This document shows, piece after piece, positions 1 through 8,518 of a DNA stretch of 64,000 bases. Source of the DNA: Acetobacteraceae bacterium (GTDB lineage Bacteria; Pseudomonadota; Alphaproteobacteria; Acetobacterales; Acetobacteraceae); the NCBI GenBank assembly GCA_024280945.1, contig JAMXLO010000064.1, positions 1 to 64,000 on the forward strand, read 5' to 3'. A program made the position numbers and the translations under genes. Below the pieces are notes generated by a model. That model did no database searches, was not told the DNA's origin, and was given only the letters and a program-made list of their open reading frames with translations. Every line of letters begins with the position of its first letter. Position 1 is the first letter of the stretch.

Positions 1-2
1 AT

Positions 3-239
3 CGGCGAGGCAGTTGGACCCGACGTCTGTCAGACGCCGAGGTGCTGGGCATCTTCGAAACCATCAATCGCCAGGGTTACGCCGCCATCGACAACTACGT
101 CTCGGAAGACGAGTTGGCGCCGGTGCGTGCGATCGCGACGGCTGCGGTTCAAGCGCAAGGCGGCGAATATGTCTGCTTCACCGGGCCCGCGGCCCTCGCA
201 GGCTGGATCGATCCACGCCAATGCACCATGCGATCCTGA
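3..239 (+). pseudogene. Truncated oxygenase-like N-terminal fragment
   Basis: The frame is open from the left window edge to a TGA at 237-239. It reads a short basic stretch, then a segment with GYAAIDNYVSEDELAPVRA, which looks like the N-terminal 'GYVVIDNFLSEDEL' region of phytanoyl-CoA-type 2-oxoglutarate dioxygenases. It stops before any HxD or iron-binding motif, so a complete enzyme cannot be encoded. A GTG at 42 is the only in-window start candidate and the gene may begin upstream. It lies next to a recombinase remnant, which suggests a decayed accessory region. The family guess rests on a few residues only. Confidence 0.3.
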
Positions 240-389
240 CAAGTTGCGGGCTACGGCACAGTTCTTTTACGGTGACCCGCATCGGAACTGCAGAACCCGG
301 ACCTGGATCAGAAGCTTCCGAGGTGCTGCCGGTGATCCCGGTCGGACAAGCTGACCGGATTACTCGTCCATCCAGCGTTCGAGCCCGCG

Positions 390-475
390 TCGCACGGGCG
401 CCGACAAGGGCCGGAAGGTTCGCTATGTGCTGCTGGCGCCCCAAGCTGATGGACCTGCTTCGCATTGCCTTGACC
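390..475 (+). pseudogene. Remnant of a tyrosine recombinase (integrase)
   Basis: One frame encodes GADKGRKVRYVLLAP and the next frame, shifted at about 439, continues KLMDLLR. Joined, they match the 'GKGrKdRyvmLspqLlelLR' segment that precedes the catalytic HxxR box in IS91-type and phage-type tyrosine recombinases. No start codon, HxxR or catalytic Tyr is present. It is read as a decayed, frameshifted relic of mobile DNA. The rest of 240-529 shows nothing else I recognise. Confidence 0.35.
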
Positions 476-529
476 TCCTCACGTGCGCAACCCAACATGC
501 CGTGATCAAATTTACCGCTCTCAACGGAA

Positions 530-3500
530 GTGGTGGGCGTGCGGTGCAACCAATGTCATCGGGAGAATCGTGACGGTGCTCGGTTTTGCCGGGCATGCGG
601 AGCAATGCTTTATCTTTCTTGCACGGCCTGCGGTACAAAGCTGGAAGCTGGTAGCCTGTTTTGCGATGGGTGCGGCGCATCGGTGCCGACCCCAGGTTCG
701 TGGCCGCCCGTGCGGGGCAGCGCGGTTCCTACCCCGGGGCATATCGCCGAGAAGATTCTCCTTTCCAAGGCGGCGTTGGAGGGGGAACGAAAGCAGCTCT
801 CTGTCCTCTTCGCCGACCTGAAAGGGTCGACCGAGCACGTCGCCAACCTGGATCCCGACCATGCCCGGCGGCTTCTCGACCCCGTTCTGGAACGGATGAT
901 GGAGGCCGTGTACCAGTACGAAGGCACGGTCAACCAGGTTATGGGCGACGGTATCATGGCGCTGTTCGGGGCACCGCTCGCGCTCGAGGATCACGCGATC
1001 CGCGCATGCCACGCAGCCCTCAGAATGCAAGAGATCATCAAGGCCCACGCGGACGAGGTCCTTCGGACGGAGGGCGTCCCGCTCGAGATACGGGTCGGGC
1101 TCAATTCAGGCGATGTCATCGTGCGCTCGATCGGCAGCGATCTGCACATGAATTACACCGCCATGGGTCTGACGACGCACCTGGCGGCCCGTATGGAGCA
1201 GGTCGCGGCGCCCGGGTCGATTTACATGACCGCGCAGACGTTGCGGCTTGTCGAAGGCTATGTAGCAGTCAGACCATTAGGGTCGTTGCAACTGAAAGGT
1301 GTCACGGAACCGGTCGAAACCCTTGAACTGCTGGGTGCAATCCCGAGGCGATCGCGACTCCGGGCGACTCCATCTCGTGATCTCACGCCATTCGCGGGGC
1401 GCGATGCCGAGATGACGCTGCTGCGGCAGGCGCTGGATCGCGCCGCAGCCGGTCAAGGACAGGTCGTTGCCATCGTGGGAGAGCCTGGTTCCGGAAAGTC
1501 CCGGGTGATCCATGAGTTCATCCATTCGGAAACGAACCATGGCGTGAGGACTCTCGAAGCCAGCGCAGAGTCGGTCGGCATGTCCACGAGCTACCTGGCA
1601 GTCACCGAGCTGCTCCGGCACTATTTTCAGCTTGGCGCATCGGACACGCCGGACGCGATTCGCGAGAGGGTGACCCGCAGGCTCGCGGAACTGGACGGGT
1701 CCTTGACGCCCCTGCTGGCCCCCTTGCTGACCTTGCTGAATCCGGTGATCGAGACGGCGCAAACGGCGACCGCCCCTTCCCCGGCCAACCGGCAACACAT
1801 GCTCGAAGCGGTCAAGCGCCTGCTCTTCGTCGAGAGCATGACACAACCATTGCTGCTGGTGTTGGAGGACCTGCATTCCATCGATCCCGGTTCCCAGGCC
1901 TTGATCGACGGACTTGTCGGCGACCTGCCGACTGCGCGGTGCATGCTCCTGGTCAGCTATCGGCCGGAGTACCAGGACGGCTGGAGCAGCAACTCGTATT
2001 ACACTCAGGTCCGCATCGAGCCGCTTGGCGCGGCAGCCGCGGGCGAGATCCTCGATTCACTTGTCGGCACCGGCGCCGAACTCGATCCGCTCAAGCAACT
2101 GGTCATCAGGAAGACAGGGTGCAATCCGCTGTATCTCGAGGAGAGCGTGCGATCGCTCGTCGAAACCGGAGTCCTGGCCGGCCAGCCTGGAGCGTATCGA
2201 ATAGCGAAGCCGGTTTCGGACTTTTCCGCCCCGGTGACCATCGAGGCGCTGCTGACGTCCAGGATCGATCGCCTGCCCGAGATGGACAAGCGGGTCCTGC
2301 AGTCGGCAGCGGTGGTCGGCAACCCGGCCGATCTGCGTGTCCTGGAAGCCCTTGGGGAGTTCCGGCCGGATGAGGTGCGGCAGTCACTGGAACGGCTGAA
2401 GGCCTTGGACTTCTTGTACGAGACCAGCCCGTTTCCGGTGATCGAATACACGTTCAAACATGCTCTGTTGCATGATGCGGCCTATCGCATGCCGTCGCCG
2501 GACCGGCGCCGCGAGTTGCACAGGGCCGCGCTGGCCGCAGGGGAGGAGTTCAATACCGATTCACTGAGTGAAAAGGCGGAATGGCTGGCGTTTCATGCCT
2601 TCCGCGCCGAGGTGTGGGACAAAGCGGTGAGGCATCTGCAAACCGCGGCCGCCCGCGCGATCGCCCGGTCCGCCAACCGCGTCGCCATCGAGCATCTGGA
2701 GAACGCGCTGATCGCCGCCGGGCACTTGCCGAGCCCGGATCGGACAAGGGTCGCGTTCGATCTGAGGATCGACCTGCGGCACGCCGTGACACCGCTCGGT
2801 CAGGTGCGAAGGACATTGCAACATCTTGAAATCGCCGAAACGCTCGCGAACGAACTGAATGATCGATCGCGGCTCGGCCGGGTGGTCTCCTTCACGGCCA
2901 ACTGTCTTCTCCTGCTCGGGCGTTACGAGGAGGCGCTGACCACAGGCGCCAGGGCGCTGGAGATCGCGCGCGAAATCGGCGATCAGCGTCTGGAACTCAC
3001 GACCCATATGTACGTCGCGCGAGCAATGCGGTCGCTCGGCCGGTACTCGGAGGCGATCACAACCTATCGCAAAGCCACCTACGGAATGGACGACGGTCCG
3101 CTGGACGATTTTCTCATACTCCGCGTCCTTCCCGCGGCAAGGGCGCGCGGCCAGATGGCCGTCGTCTTGGCGGAGGTGGGTGATTTCGACCAGGCTGAAG
3201 CGCAGGCGACAGAGGCCGTACGACGTTCGAATGCCTCGAACCAGCCTGACGCCATGATGTGGGCACACTGGGGTAACGGGATGGCCAAGCTTCTACGCGG
3301 CAACGCCCGCGAGGCCGTCGGAATCTTCGACCATCTATTGCGGCTGTGCAAGGCTCACGATCTCGACGCCTATATTTCACGCATCATGGCCGCGCTCGGA
3401 TGCGCAAAGGCCCGGTCCGGCAATATCCACGGCGGGCTCGAACTGCTGCGAGAGGCCGTTGCCATGGACAGGTCGGACGAGGCTCGTACCACTCACGCGT

Positions 3501-3910
3501 TCGCACTGACGGCTCTGGCTGAAGCGTCGCTGCTGGCTGGCGATGCCGAACAGGCGTTGTCGCACGTAACAGCATCGTTGCGACAAGCCGTCGAATATAG
3601 CGAGCGCGGCGAGGAGGCTTACGCCCGCTGGCTGCACGCCACTATCCTGAGCGCAAGCGGGGAGAATTCCGAGGCCGCAGGTCGCATGTTCACGGGCGCT
3701 GCGGAGCTTGCGGCTGAACTGGGGATGAAGCCGCTTCTGGCCCACTGTCATCTCGGTCTGGGAGACCTCGAGGTGAGTTCTGGTGTGGCCCCGGCGCGGT
3801 CCTCGCGTCGCGAGCGTGGGCTTCGATTGTTGAAGACACTCGGCATGAGGCGGTGGATCGATCTAGACCTTAGCCGAACAACCACAGCCCTCGTGCCCAG
3901 TGGGACCTGA
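530..3910 (+). CDS. Zinc-ribbon / class III cyclase-like / AAA ATPase / TPR signalling protein
   Basis: 1126 residues. Residues 6-48 form a double zinc ribbon (pairs C6/C9, C20/C23, C31/C34, C45/C48). A class III nucleotide cyclase domain spans about 85-260 with both metal aspartates (D96 in FADLKGS, D140 in MGDGIMALF). A P-loop ATPase follows (GEPGSGKS, 317-324), then a long helical TPR-like C-terminus. The residues that normally select and process the nucleotide are changed: the lysine before GD is Q136, the usual D is L213 and the transition-state Asn is H217, while R221 is kept. The cyclase may therefore be regulatory or have altered activity; these changes recur in this AAA/TPR family as I know it. 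GTG starts at 530 and 533 are both possible. Cytoplasmic, with no membrane segment. It stands alone and converges on the 3863-5482 operon. Confidence 0.85.
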   Translation: MVGVRCNQCHRENRDGARFCRACGAMLYLSCTACGTKLEAGSLFCDGCGASVPTPGSWPPVRGSAVPTPGHIAEKILLSKAALEGERKQLSVLFADLKGSTEHVANLDPDHARRLLDPVLERMMEAVYQYEGTVNQVMGDGIMALFGAPLALEDHAIRACHAALRMQEIIKAHADEVLRTEGVPLEIRVGLNSGDVIVRSIGSDLHMNYTAMGLTTHLAARMEQVAAPGSIYMTAQTLRLVEGYVAVRPLGSLQLKGVTEPVETLELLGAIPRRSRLRATPSRDLTPFAGRDAEMTLLRQALDRAAAGQGQVVAIVGEPGSGKSRVIHEFIHSETNHGVRTLEASAESVGMSTSYLAVTELLRHYFQLGASDTPDAIRERVTRRLAELDGSLTPLLAPLLTLLNPVIETAQTATAPSPANRQHMLEAVKRLLFVESMTQPLLLVLEDLHSIDPGSQALIDGLVGDLPTARCMLLVSYRPEYQDGWSSNSYYTQVRIEPLGAAAAGEILDSLVGTGAELDPLKQLVIRKTGCNPLYLEESVRSLVETGVLAGQPGAYRIAKPVSDFSAPVTIEALLTSRIDRLPEMDKRVLQSAAVVGNPADLRVLEALGEFRPDEVRQSLERLKALDFLYETSPFPVIEYTFKHALLHDAAYRMPSPDRRRELHRAALAAGEEFNTDSLSEKAEWLAFHAFRAEVWDKAVRHLQTAAARAIARSANRVAIEHLENALIAAGHLPSPDRTRVAFDLRIDLRHAVTPLGQVRRTLQHLEIAETLANELNDRSRLGRVVSFTANCLLLLGRYEEALTTGARALEIAREIGDQRLELTTHMYVARAMRSLGRYSEAITTYRKATYGMDDGPLDDFLILRVLPAARARGQMAVVLAEVGDFDQAEAQATEAVRRSNASNQPDAMMWAHWGNGMAKLLRGNAREAVGIFDHLLRLCKAHDLDAYISRIMAALGCAKARSGNIHGGLELLREAVAMDRSDEARTTHAFALTALAEASLLAGDAEQALSHVTASLRQAVEYSERGEEAYARWLHATILSASGENSEAAGRMFTGAAELAAELGMKPLLAHCHLGLGDLEVSSGVAPARSSRRERGLRLLKTLGMRRWIDLDLSRTTTALVPSGT

Positions 3911-4108
3911 TTCCGCGATGGCTCTTTTCGGCACAATCGCGGGCTTACCGATTACGGCGACGTCAGTTAGCTCCAGAGCCAGTTTCTGGGCGAGCGCCCG
4001 AACCTCGAGAATGATGTTCTCAGCCATTGCCCGGTCGCCGCTCAACGCGACGGTCAGCATCATCGGCTGCGCGGAAGCGCTCTGCTCCGATCCTGAAGCG
4101 CCGGTCAC
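3863..4108 (-). CDS. Small hypothetical protein, last gene of the ATP-grasp operon
   Basis: 81 residues, not recognised. A strand-helix-strand pattern is visible (LTVALSGDR, then a helix MAENIILEVRALAQKLALEL, then DVAVIGKP), followed by a tail ending GHEGCGCSAKV. Its ATG overlaps the TGA of the preceding small gene by four bases (ATGA, 4105-4108), which suggests translational coupling. Its 3' end overlaps the convergent cyclase gene by 48 bp, so part of the C-terminus is constrained by the other strand. The cysteine-containing tail is curious but no function can be assigned. Confidence 0.45.
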   Translation of the reverse strand: MTGASGSEQSASAQPMMLTVALSGDRAMAENIILEVRALAQKLALELTDVAVIGKPAIVPKRAIAESGPTGHEGCGCSAKV

Positions 4109-4296
4109 GAAGTGGTGGACGCGCCGGACGGTGCCGACGTACCTCCGATTGTCACGCCAACGAGCTTAGGGAACTTTTTCTTGAGATCTGCGACCGCTTG
4201 GTTCCAGTGATCCCGCTGGGCCGCACTGACTTCTCCCTTGATCGTAAAGATCACAACTTGGGTTTCGTGCTCTCTTTGTGGACTGACGAGTCCCAT
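4105..4296 (-). CDS. Small hypothetical protein of the ATP-grasp operon
   Basis: About 63 residues from the ATG at 4296, which has a G-rich Shine-Dalgarno-like GGGGGTC just upstream; a longer form from 4341 is possible. The sequence is strand (VVIFTIKGE), helix (AQRDHWNQAVADLKKKF), strand (VGVTIGG), so a compact alpha/beta fold, with a Ser/Gly-rich tail. It sits between the ATP-grasp gene and the next small gene and overlaps the latter by four bases. The family is unknown to me. Conserved spacing suggests co-expression with the ligase, as a partner or substrate. Confidence 0.5.
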   Translation of the reverse strand: MGLVSPQREHETQVVIFTIKGEVSAAQRDHWNQAVADLKKKFPKLVGVTIGGTSAPSGASTTS

Positions 4297-4384
4297 TGCC
4301 TGACCCCCGTTTACTTGTACGCAAACAATGCTGCGAAACAACGATAAATCGATCCGCCAAACCTCGCAACCCGGTGCGGTCGCG

Positions 4385-5482
4385 TCAAAGCCCTTCCAAC
4401 AGAGCCGACGCGGTGAACACCCGCGGCAGACAGTCGATATCGTGAACCAGGTAAAGCTCCTGGTCAGTCCCGTGCTGTTCAGGTATCGTCATGATCTGCC
4501 CGGCCGAGGCGCGCGCCAAGACCTCGATCATGTTTGTCGGACATGCCGCCAACAGGGTCGATACACCCGAGGGAAAACGGCCCGCGTTGATCTCCATAAG
4601 AGCGGGGTTCCCGTCAGACCTTTCCTTGAATTCTACGATGAAGGCTCCCGACGCACGGTCCTCGAGTGTTCGTATGGCGTCGAGAGCAATCCGCAGCACT
4701 TCCGGCGCCACGACGGTCCTCGCCAGATTGGTCAGCGAAAATGTTCCGCTTGGGTTGTTGCCGGCCGCAAAGTAACTCAGCGCCTCTGTCACCTGCGCCA
4801 GCAGCACCTGGCCGCGATACCAAACGCTGGTCACGTGGTAGTGCCGACCCGGCAGGTATTCCCCCAGAGTAAAGTCGGACACCTGTATTCCGCGCAGATC
4901 CCGCCACTGCGTGATCCAGGAGCGGGCCTGGTCGACGTTCGTTACGGCTGTTGCCCCTAGCGACAAAGATCCTCGGCGGACGCGGCACCACAGGACCCCA
5001 TCGCCCTCGAAACGGGCGAATATTCCCTCGAGGTCGTCGAGGCTGCTGACCTCATAAAATCGCGGGACCGGAATACCCCTGTCACGAAAGAAGACATTCA
5101 GCGCATGCTTGTCCTGGCAAAGATCGACCGTCTTCCGGCTTGGCAGCAGCAGATCGAACGGAAATCGATCGCGTGAGTCAGACAGCGCCTTCACAACGCT
5201 TTCGTCGGTGGCGATGATCAAATTGATCCGATCGCGTGCGACGATGTCCAATATAGCATCGACGAATTCGCCGCCTGTCGGCACCGGAACGACGTAGTTC
5301 AGGTCGGCAAGCGACGCCTTTATGGTGAACCGATCATGGTTCACTCCCACGATTACCGGCATTGGCGTCATGGCCCGGAGAGCGCGCATCAGGTTCCCGC
5401 TGGCACCTGACCCGGCCCTGGTGATAAGGGCGCGGATATCTCGATCGGTCAAAGGCGCGAGCCGGTCATGTGTTGTCCTCAT
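4385..5482 (-). CDS. ATP-grasp carboxylate-amine ligase-like protein
   Basis: 365 residues. A Rossmann-like pre-ATP-grasp region (about 15-110) is followed by an ATP-grasp domain (about 120-320). Visible active-site candidates are E208 in GEYLPG, E284 in FIVEFKE and the metal pair E297/N299 in LMEINAGRF. This arrangement resembles carbamoyl-phosphate synthase large-subunit-like and peptide-ligase ATP-grasp enzymes, which activate a carboxylate as acyl phosphate and join it to an amine. The substrate is not evident. It heads a minus-strand operon whose next genes encode two very small proteins, which leaves open that one is a peptide substrate. It starts at an ATG about 115 bp downstream of the rarA stop. 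Confidence 0.7.
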   Translation of the reverse strand: MRTTHDRLAPLTDRDIRALITRAGSGASGNLMRALRAMTPMPVIVGVNHDRFTIKASLADLNYVVPVPTGGEFVDAILDIVARDRINLIIATDESVVKALSDSRDRFPFDLLLPSRKTVDLCQDKHALNVFFRDRGIPVPRFYEVSSLDDLEGIFARFEGDGVLWCRVRRGSLSLGATAVTNVDQARSWITQWRDLRGIQVSDFTLGEYLPGRHYHVTSVWYRGQVLLAQVTEALSYFAAGNNPSGTFSLTNLARTVVAPEVLRIALDAIRTLEDRASGAFIVEFKERSDGNPALMEINAGRFPSGVSTLLAACPTNMIEVLARASAGQIMTIPEQHGTDQELYLVHDIDCLPRVFTASALLEGL

Positions 5483-5597
5483 TCCCTAGAAGGGCACCGT
5501 GACGATAAGCCGGTTTCGTGGGCTGCACCACCCGGCGCACGCCGAACGTAAGCCGCGCGTAGCAGCAGCGAATCGGTGAAGAGGCCGGCCTGATCGA

Positions 5598-6953
5598 TCA
5601 TACCGGCCCCTGGTCGTCCTTGCGTTCGGCCCTGCGCCGCGCCCAATACTCAAGTCGCTTGCTGATCTCGCGTTCGAACCCGCGGTCGCGCGGGCGATAG
5701 AAATGTTCGCGCGCCATACCGTCGGGGAAGTAATTCTGCCCAGAGAACGCATCGTCTGCTTCGTGGTCGTACTGGTAGCCGGCACCATAACCCAGGTCCT
5801 TCATCAGCCGCGTCGGCGCGTTCAGGATATGCGCCGGCGGCATCAGCGAACCTGTGGCTTTGGCAGACGCGCGCGCACCGCTGTAGGCCGTATACACAGC
5901 GTTCGATTTGGGCGCGGTGCCGAGATAGACCACCACCTGTGCGATCGCCAGTTCGCCCTCGGGCGAACCGAGGCGTTCATACGTTTCCCAACCCGCCAGC
6001 GCCTGCGTCAGTGCGCCAGGATCGGCCATACCGATATCCTCGGCAGCGAAGCGCACCAGACGGCGCGCGATATAGCGCGGATCTTCCCCGCCATTCAGCA
6101 TGCGCGCGAACCAATAGAGTGCCGCATCGGGATCGGAGCCGCGCAGCGACTTGTGCAGCGCGGAGATCAGGTTGTAGTGCTCCTCGCGATCCTTGTCGTA
6201 CAGCGCGGCGCGCCGCGCGAGCAGGGCAGCGAGCGCAGCACTGTCCATACGCGCCGTATCTTCGGGCAACGCGAAGATCTGCTCGGCCATGTTCAGCACG
6301 TAGCGGCCATCGCCATCGGCCATCGCGCGCAGACTGGCGCGCGCTTCGGCATCGAGCGGCAACGCCCGGCCCACCTCCGTCTCGGCTCGCGCCAACAGCT
6401 GTTCCAGCGCAACGTCGTCCAATCGGCGCAGGACCAATACCTGACAACGCGACAACAGAGCGCCGTTCAACGCGAAGGATGGGTTCTCGGTGGTAGCGCC
6501 GATCAGCGTGATGGTGCCGGTCTCGACGACCGGAAGAAAACCGTCCTGCTGCGCGCGGTTGAAGCGATGGATCTCGTCCACGAAGAGGAGAGTCCCCTGC
6601 CCCGTCCGACGCCGACGCGCAGCTTCATCGAAGGCACGTTTGAGATCGGCAACGCCGGAGAACACAGCGGAGAGCTGAACAAAGTAAAGGCCCGAGCGGT
6701 CGGCAAGCAGGCGCGCAATCGTCGTCTTGCCGCAGCCCGGCGGCCCCCAGAGGATCAGTGAGGCGAGCGAGCCGCGCGCCAGCATGCGGGTCAGCGTGCC
6801 GTCGGGGCCCAGCAGATGGTCCTGACCCACCACCTCATCGAGCGAACGCGGGCGCAGACGATCGGCGAGCGGGCGAGTGCCGGCCGCGAACTCTGGCTCG
6901 GGCTCCGAGAGCTGAGGGAACATGTCGTTCTGGCCGGCGGGACGGAGAGACAT
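5598..6953 (-). CDS. rarA: Replication-associated recombination protein A (AAA ATPase)
   Basis: 451 residues from the ATG at 6953 (MSLRPAGQNDMF). An open frame extends further upstream but has non-coding character. RarA/MgsA is a clamp-loader-like AAA ATPase that acts at stalled replication forks and binds SSB. Walker A GPPGCGKT is at about 70-77 and Walker B FVDEIH at about 124-129, followed by ATTENPSF (sensor) and the C-terminal tetramerisation region with the MPPAHILNAPTRLMK segment typical of the family. The length is standard. The gene follows the hypothetical gene 7013-7738 on the same strand. Confidence 0.95.
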   Translation of the reverse strand: MSLRPAGQNDMFPQLSEPEPEFAAGTRPLADRLRPRSLDEVVGQDHLLGPDGTLTRMLARGSLASLILWGPPGCGKTTIARLLADRSGLYFVQLSAVFSGVADLKRAFDEAARRRRTGQGTLLFVDEIHRFNRAQQDGFLPVVETGTITLIGATTENPSFALNGALLSRCQVLVLRRLDDVALEQLLARAETEVGRALPLDAEARASLRAMADGDGRYVLNMAEQIFALPEDTARMDSAALAALLARRAALYDKDREEHYNLISALHKSLRGSDPDAALYWFARMLNGGEDPRYIARRLVRFAAEDIGMADPGALTQALAGWETYERLGSPEGELAIAQVVVYLGTAPKSNAVYTAYSGARASAKATGSLMPPAHILNAPTRLMKDLGYGAGYQYDHEADDAFSGQNYFPDGMAREHFYRPRDRGFEREISKRLEYWARRRAERKDDQGPV

Positions 6954-7012
6954 ACCCGCTGTATATAGGAGCAGGCGGTCCCGCGCAGAGGAACAGGCCA
7001 CCAAGGTTGCCG

Positions 7013-7738
7013 CTAGGGCGGGCCGGTGGCAGACGCGGCGCAGGGAGCGACCGGCTGCTCGCCGATGAAGAATCCGAGCAGATCGCGGATCGTCTCCCGG
7101 CGCGGGGAAGAGCGATTCCAGCCTGGGGTCGGATGCCTGTCCTGTTCCTGGCCGAACGCCTGCTCGCGGCGGCGCCGCTCCAGGACCAGGGTGGCGATGC
7201 TGCCGCCGTGGCACCGGATGAGGTCGAACAGCTCGTTCCAGAATGCGCCGGTGCATAAGCCGGGGACGACGGCGAGATCGAGGCAGATATCGACGACGGT
7301 GCGGCCCAACGGACGGCGCCGCACCTCCCTTTCGAGCTGCTCCAAGCTGGGGGTGTGGAGGTCGGCCGGATCGTCGCGGCCGGAGCGCCGCACGAGCGGC
7401 GGTGCGGGGAAGCGCGGGGCGGGCTGACCAGCCGCCCGGTCTCGGGCTGCATCGGCGGGTGCGGGGACAGTGTCGGGGTTGCAGATGCGGGGTGCGGCGA
7501 ACTCCAGGTCGCGGCCGGCGGCGGCGCGCGCGAGCAGGACGCGCTGCAGGGCGAGAGCACGCAGGATGCCGCGCTGGAGGTGGGCGTGGATGACCGAGAG
7601 GCGGGCGGTGCCAAAGCAGGCGGCGATGGCGGTAAAGCCGGGTGCGGCCGAGCGGTCCCTGACGGTGTCGGCGAGATGGCGGCCGAAGTCCAGCAGGACG
7701 CGGACAATGCGCAGCAGTTGCGCGATGCCCTCGGGCAT
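7013..7738 (-). CDS. Hypothetical protein upstream of rarA
   Basis: 241 residues from the ATG at 7738 (MPEGIAQLLRIVRVLL); an alternative GTG start at 7816 would add 26 residues. The N-terminal third is a helical segment rich in Ala, Leu and Arg. The middle is Pro/Ala/Arg-rich and probably disordered. The C-terminal third has a more conserved look (LCTGAFWNELFDLIRCHGGSIATLVLERRRREQ). No known catalytic motif is visible. Spacing of about 60 bp to rarA and the same strand suggest co-transcription. Related proteins of unknown function occur in acetic-acid-bacteria relatives as far as I recall. Confidence 0.55.
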   Translation of the reverse strand: MPEGIAQLLRIVRVLLDFGRHLADTVRDRSAAPGFTAIAACFGTARLSVIHAHLQRGILRALALQRVLLARAAAGRDLEFAAPRICNPDTVPAPADAARDRAAGQPAPRFPAPPLVRRSGRDDPADLHTPSLEQLEREVRRRPLGRTVVDICLDLAVVPGLCTGAFWNELFDLIRCHGGSIATLVLERRRREQAFGQEQDRHPTPGWNRSSPRRETIRDLLGFFIGEQPVAPCAASATGPP

Positions 7739-7870
7739 GGTTGGGGAGCGATACGGCTGGGGATCGGGCGGGGTGGCGGCGGGGTGCTTGACGATGTGGG
7801 GTTGCTGACGGATCACGGTAGTATAATTAACGGAATGGCGGGGTGGAGAGCAAGGGATTTTTCAGGTGCC

Positions 7871-7944
7871 GCCTGCGGCGCTCGGGGGACAGGAAAGGCT
7901 TAAACGCAGATGAAGGCGCAGATGGACGCCGAACACGCAGATGG
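7871..7944 (+). repeat. CGCAGATG repeat, copy 1 (downstream of GxxExxY gene)
   Basis: A 48-bp core at 7897-7944 is identical to 8471-8518. The homology reaches back to 7871 with a few differences. The core is built from short units resembling CGCAGATGaag/gga. It lies just beyond the 3' end of the GxxExxY gene and runs opposite to that gene. Confidence 0.9.
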
Positions 7945-7955
7945 CCCGGCGCGGT

Positions 7956-8339
7956 TCACAGGCCGTTGACCACGCGTTTGATCTCCAGGCGCGGCCCGCC
8001 GAAATTCAGCAGCAGGCAGAGCCGCAGGCCGGTCGCCTTGAGATAATTGGCGCATTGCATCCGATGCGCCGCGTCCAGTGCCTTGACAGTCTTCAGCTCA
8101 ACCAGAAGCACATCCTCGACCACCAGGTCGGCGAAGTACTCGCCGACCACCACGCCATTGTAGTGAACCGTCACACCACGTTGCTGCGCAATGGAAAGGC
8201 CAGCGGCAGCCAATTCGTGTGCCAACGCATTCTCATACACTTTTTCAAGGAATCCGGCCCCAAGGGTATTGAGCACGGTGAATGCGCAGCCGATCACTCG
8301 CCCCGACAGATCATTCAGCCTGTCGCTATCTGCGTGCAT
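7956..8339 (-). CDS. GxxExxY family protein (PD-(D/E)XK nuclease-like fold)
   Basis: 127 residues. The diagnostic GxxExxY signature is G29-E32-Y35 (GFLEKVY). A PD-(D/E)XK-like core follows: D71, E81 and K83 in FADLVVEDVLLVELK, with Q95 as a candidate accessory residue. The family (PDDEXK_3) is predicted to be nuclease-like but has no settled function. The first codons (MHADSD) lie inside copy 2 of the flanking repeat, so the repeat supplies the 5' end of the reading frame. No partner gene is adjacent, and together with its repeats it looks like a self-contained cassette. Confidence 0.85.
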   Translation of the reverse strand: MHADSDRLNDLSGRVIGCAFTVLNTLGAGFLEKVYENALAHELAAAGLSIAQQRGVTVHYNGVVVGEYFADLVVEDVLLVELKTVKALDAAHRMQCANYLKATGLRLCLLLNFGGPRLEIKRVVNGL

Positions 8340-8373
8340 CCGCGTGCATCTTCTTACATCTGCGTTTTAAGCC
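8328..8373 (-). repeat. CGCAGATG repeat, copy 2 (inverted, at the GxxExxY start)
   Basis: Read on the minus strand this begins GGCTTAAAACGCAGATG and continues into two 10-base units ATGCACGCGG / ATGCACGCAG before and at the start codon (8339). It is related to copies 1 and 3 but in opposite orientation and more diverged. Confidence 0.8.
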
Positions 8374-8442
8374 TTCCTTCGCGAACCTGCAGGGTGGGTG
8401 GTTACGAAAAAGTTGACGGCGCCAGCGCGTAGCGTTGCAAAG

Positions 8443-8518
8443 GCCTGCGGCGCTTGGGGAGGACAAGAAGGGCTTAAACGCAGATGAAGGCGCAGATGGA
8501 CGCCGAACACGCAGATGG
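8443..8518 (+). repeat. CGCAGATG repeat, copy 3 (upstream of GxxExxY gene)
   Basis: The core at 8471-8518 is identical to 7897-7944, with similar sequence (GCCTGCGGCGCTTGGGG) preceding it. Copies 1 and 3 are direct repeats about 574 bp apart and bracket the gene. Confidence 0.9.

Noticed and set aside
6954-7256. N-terminal extension of rarA
   Set aside because: The 101 extra residues are Arg/Pro-rich and overlap the upstream gene in another frame; homology starts at MSLRP.
7871-8518. CRISPR array interpretation of the CGCAGATG repeats
   Set aside because: Only three copies, irregular spacing, one inverted and a gene between them; no cas genes.
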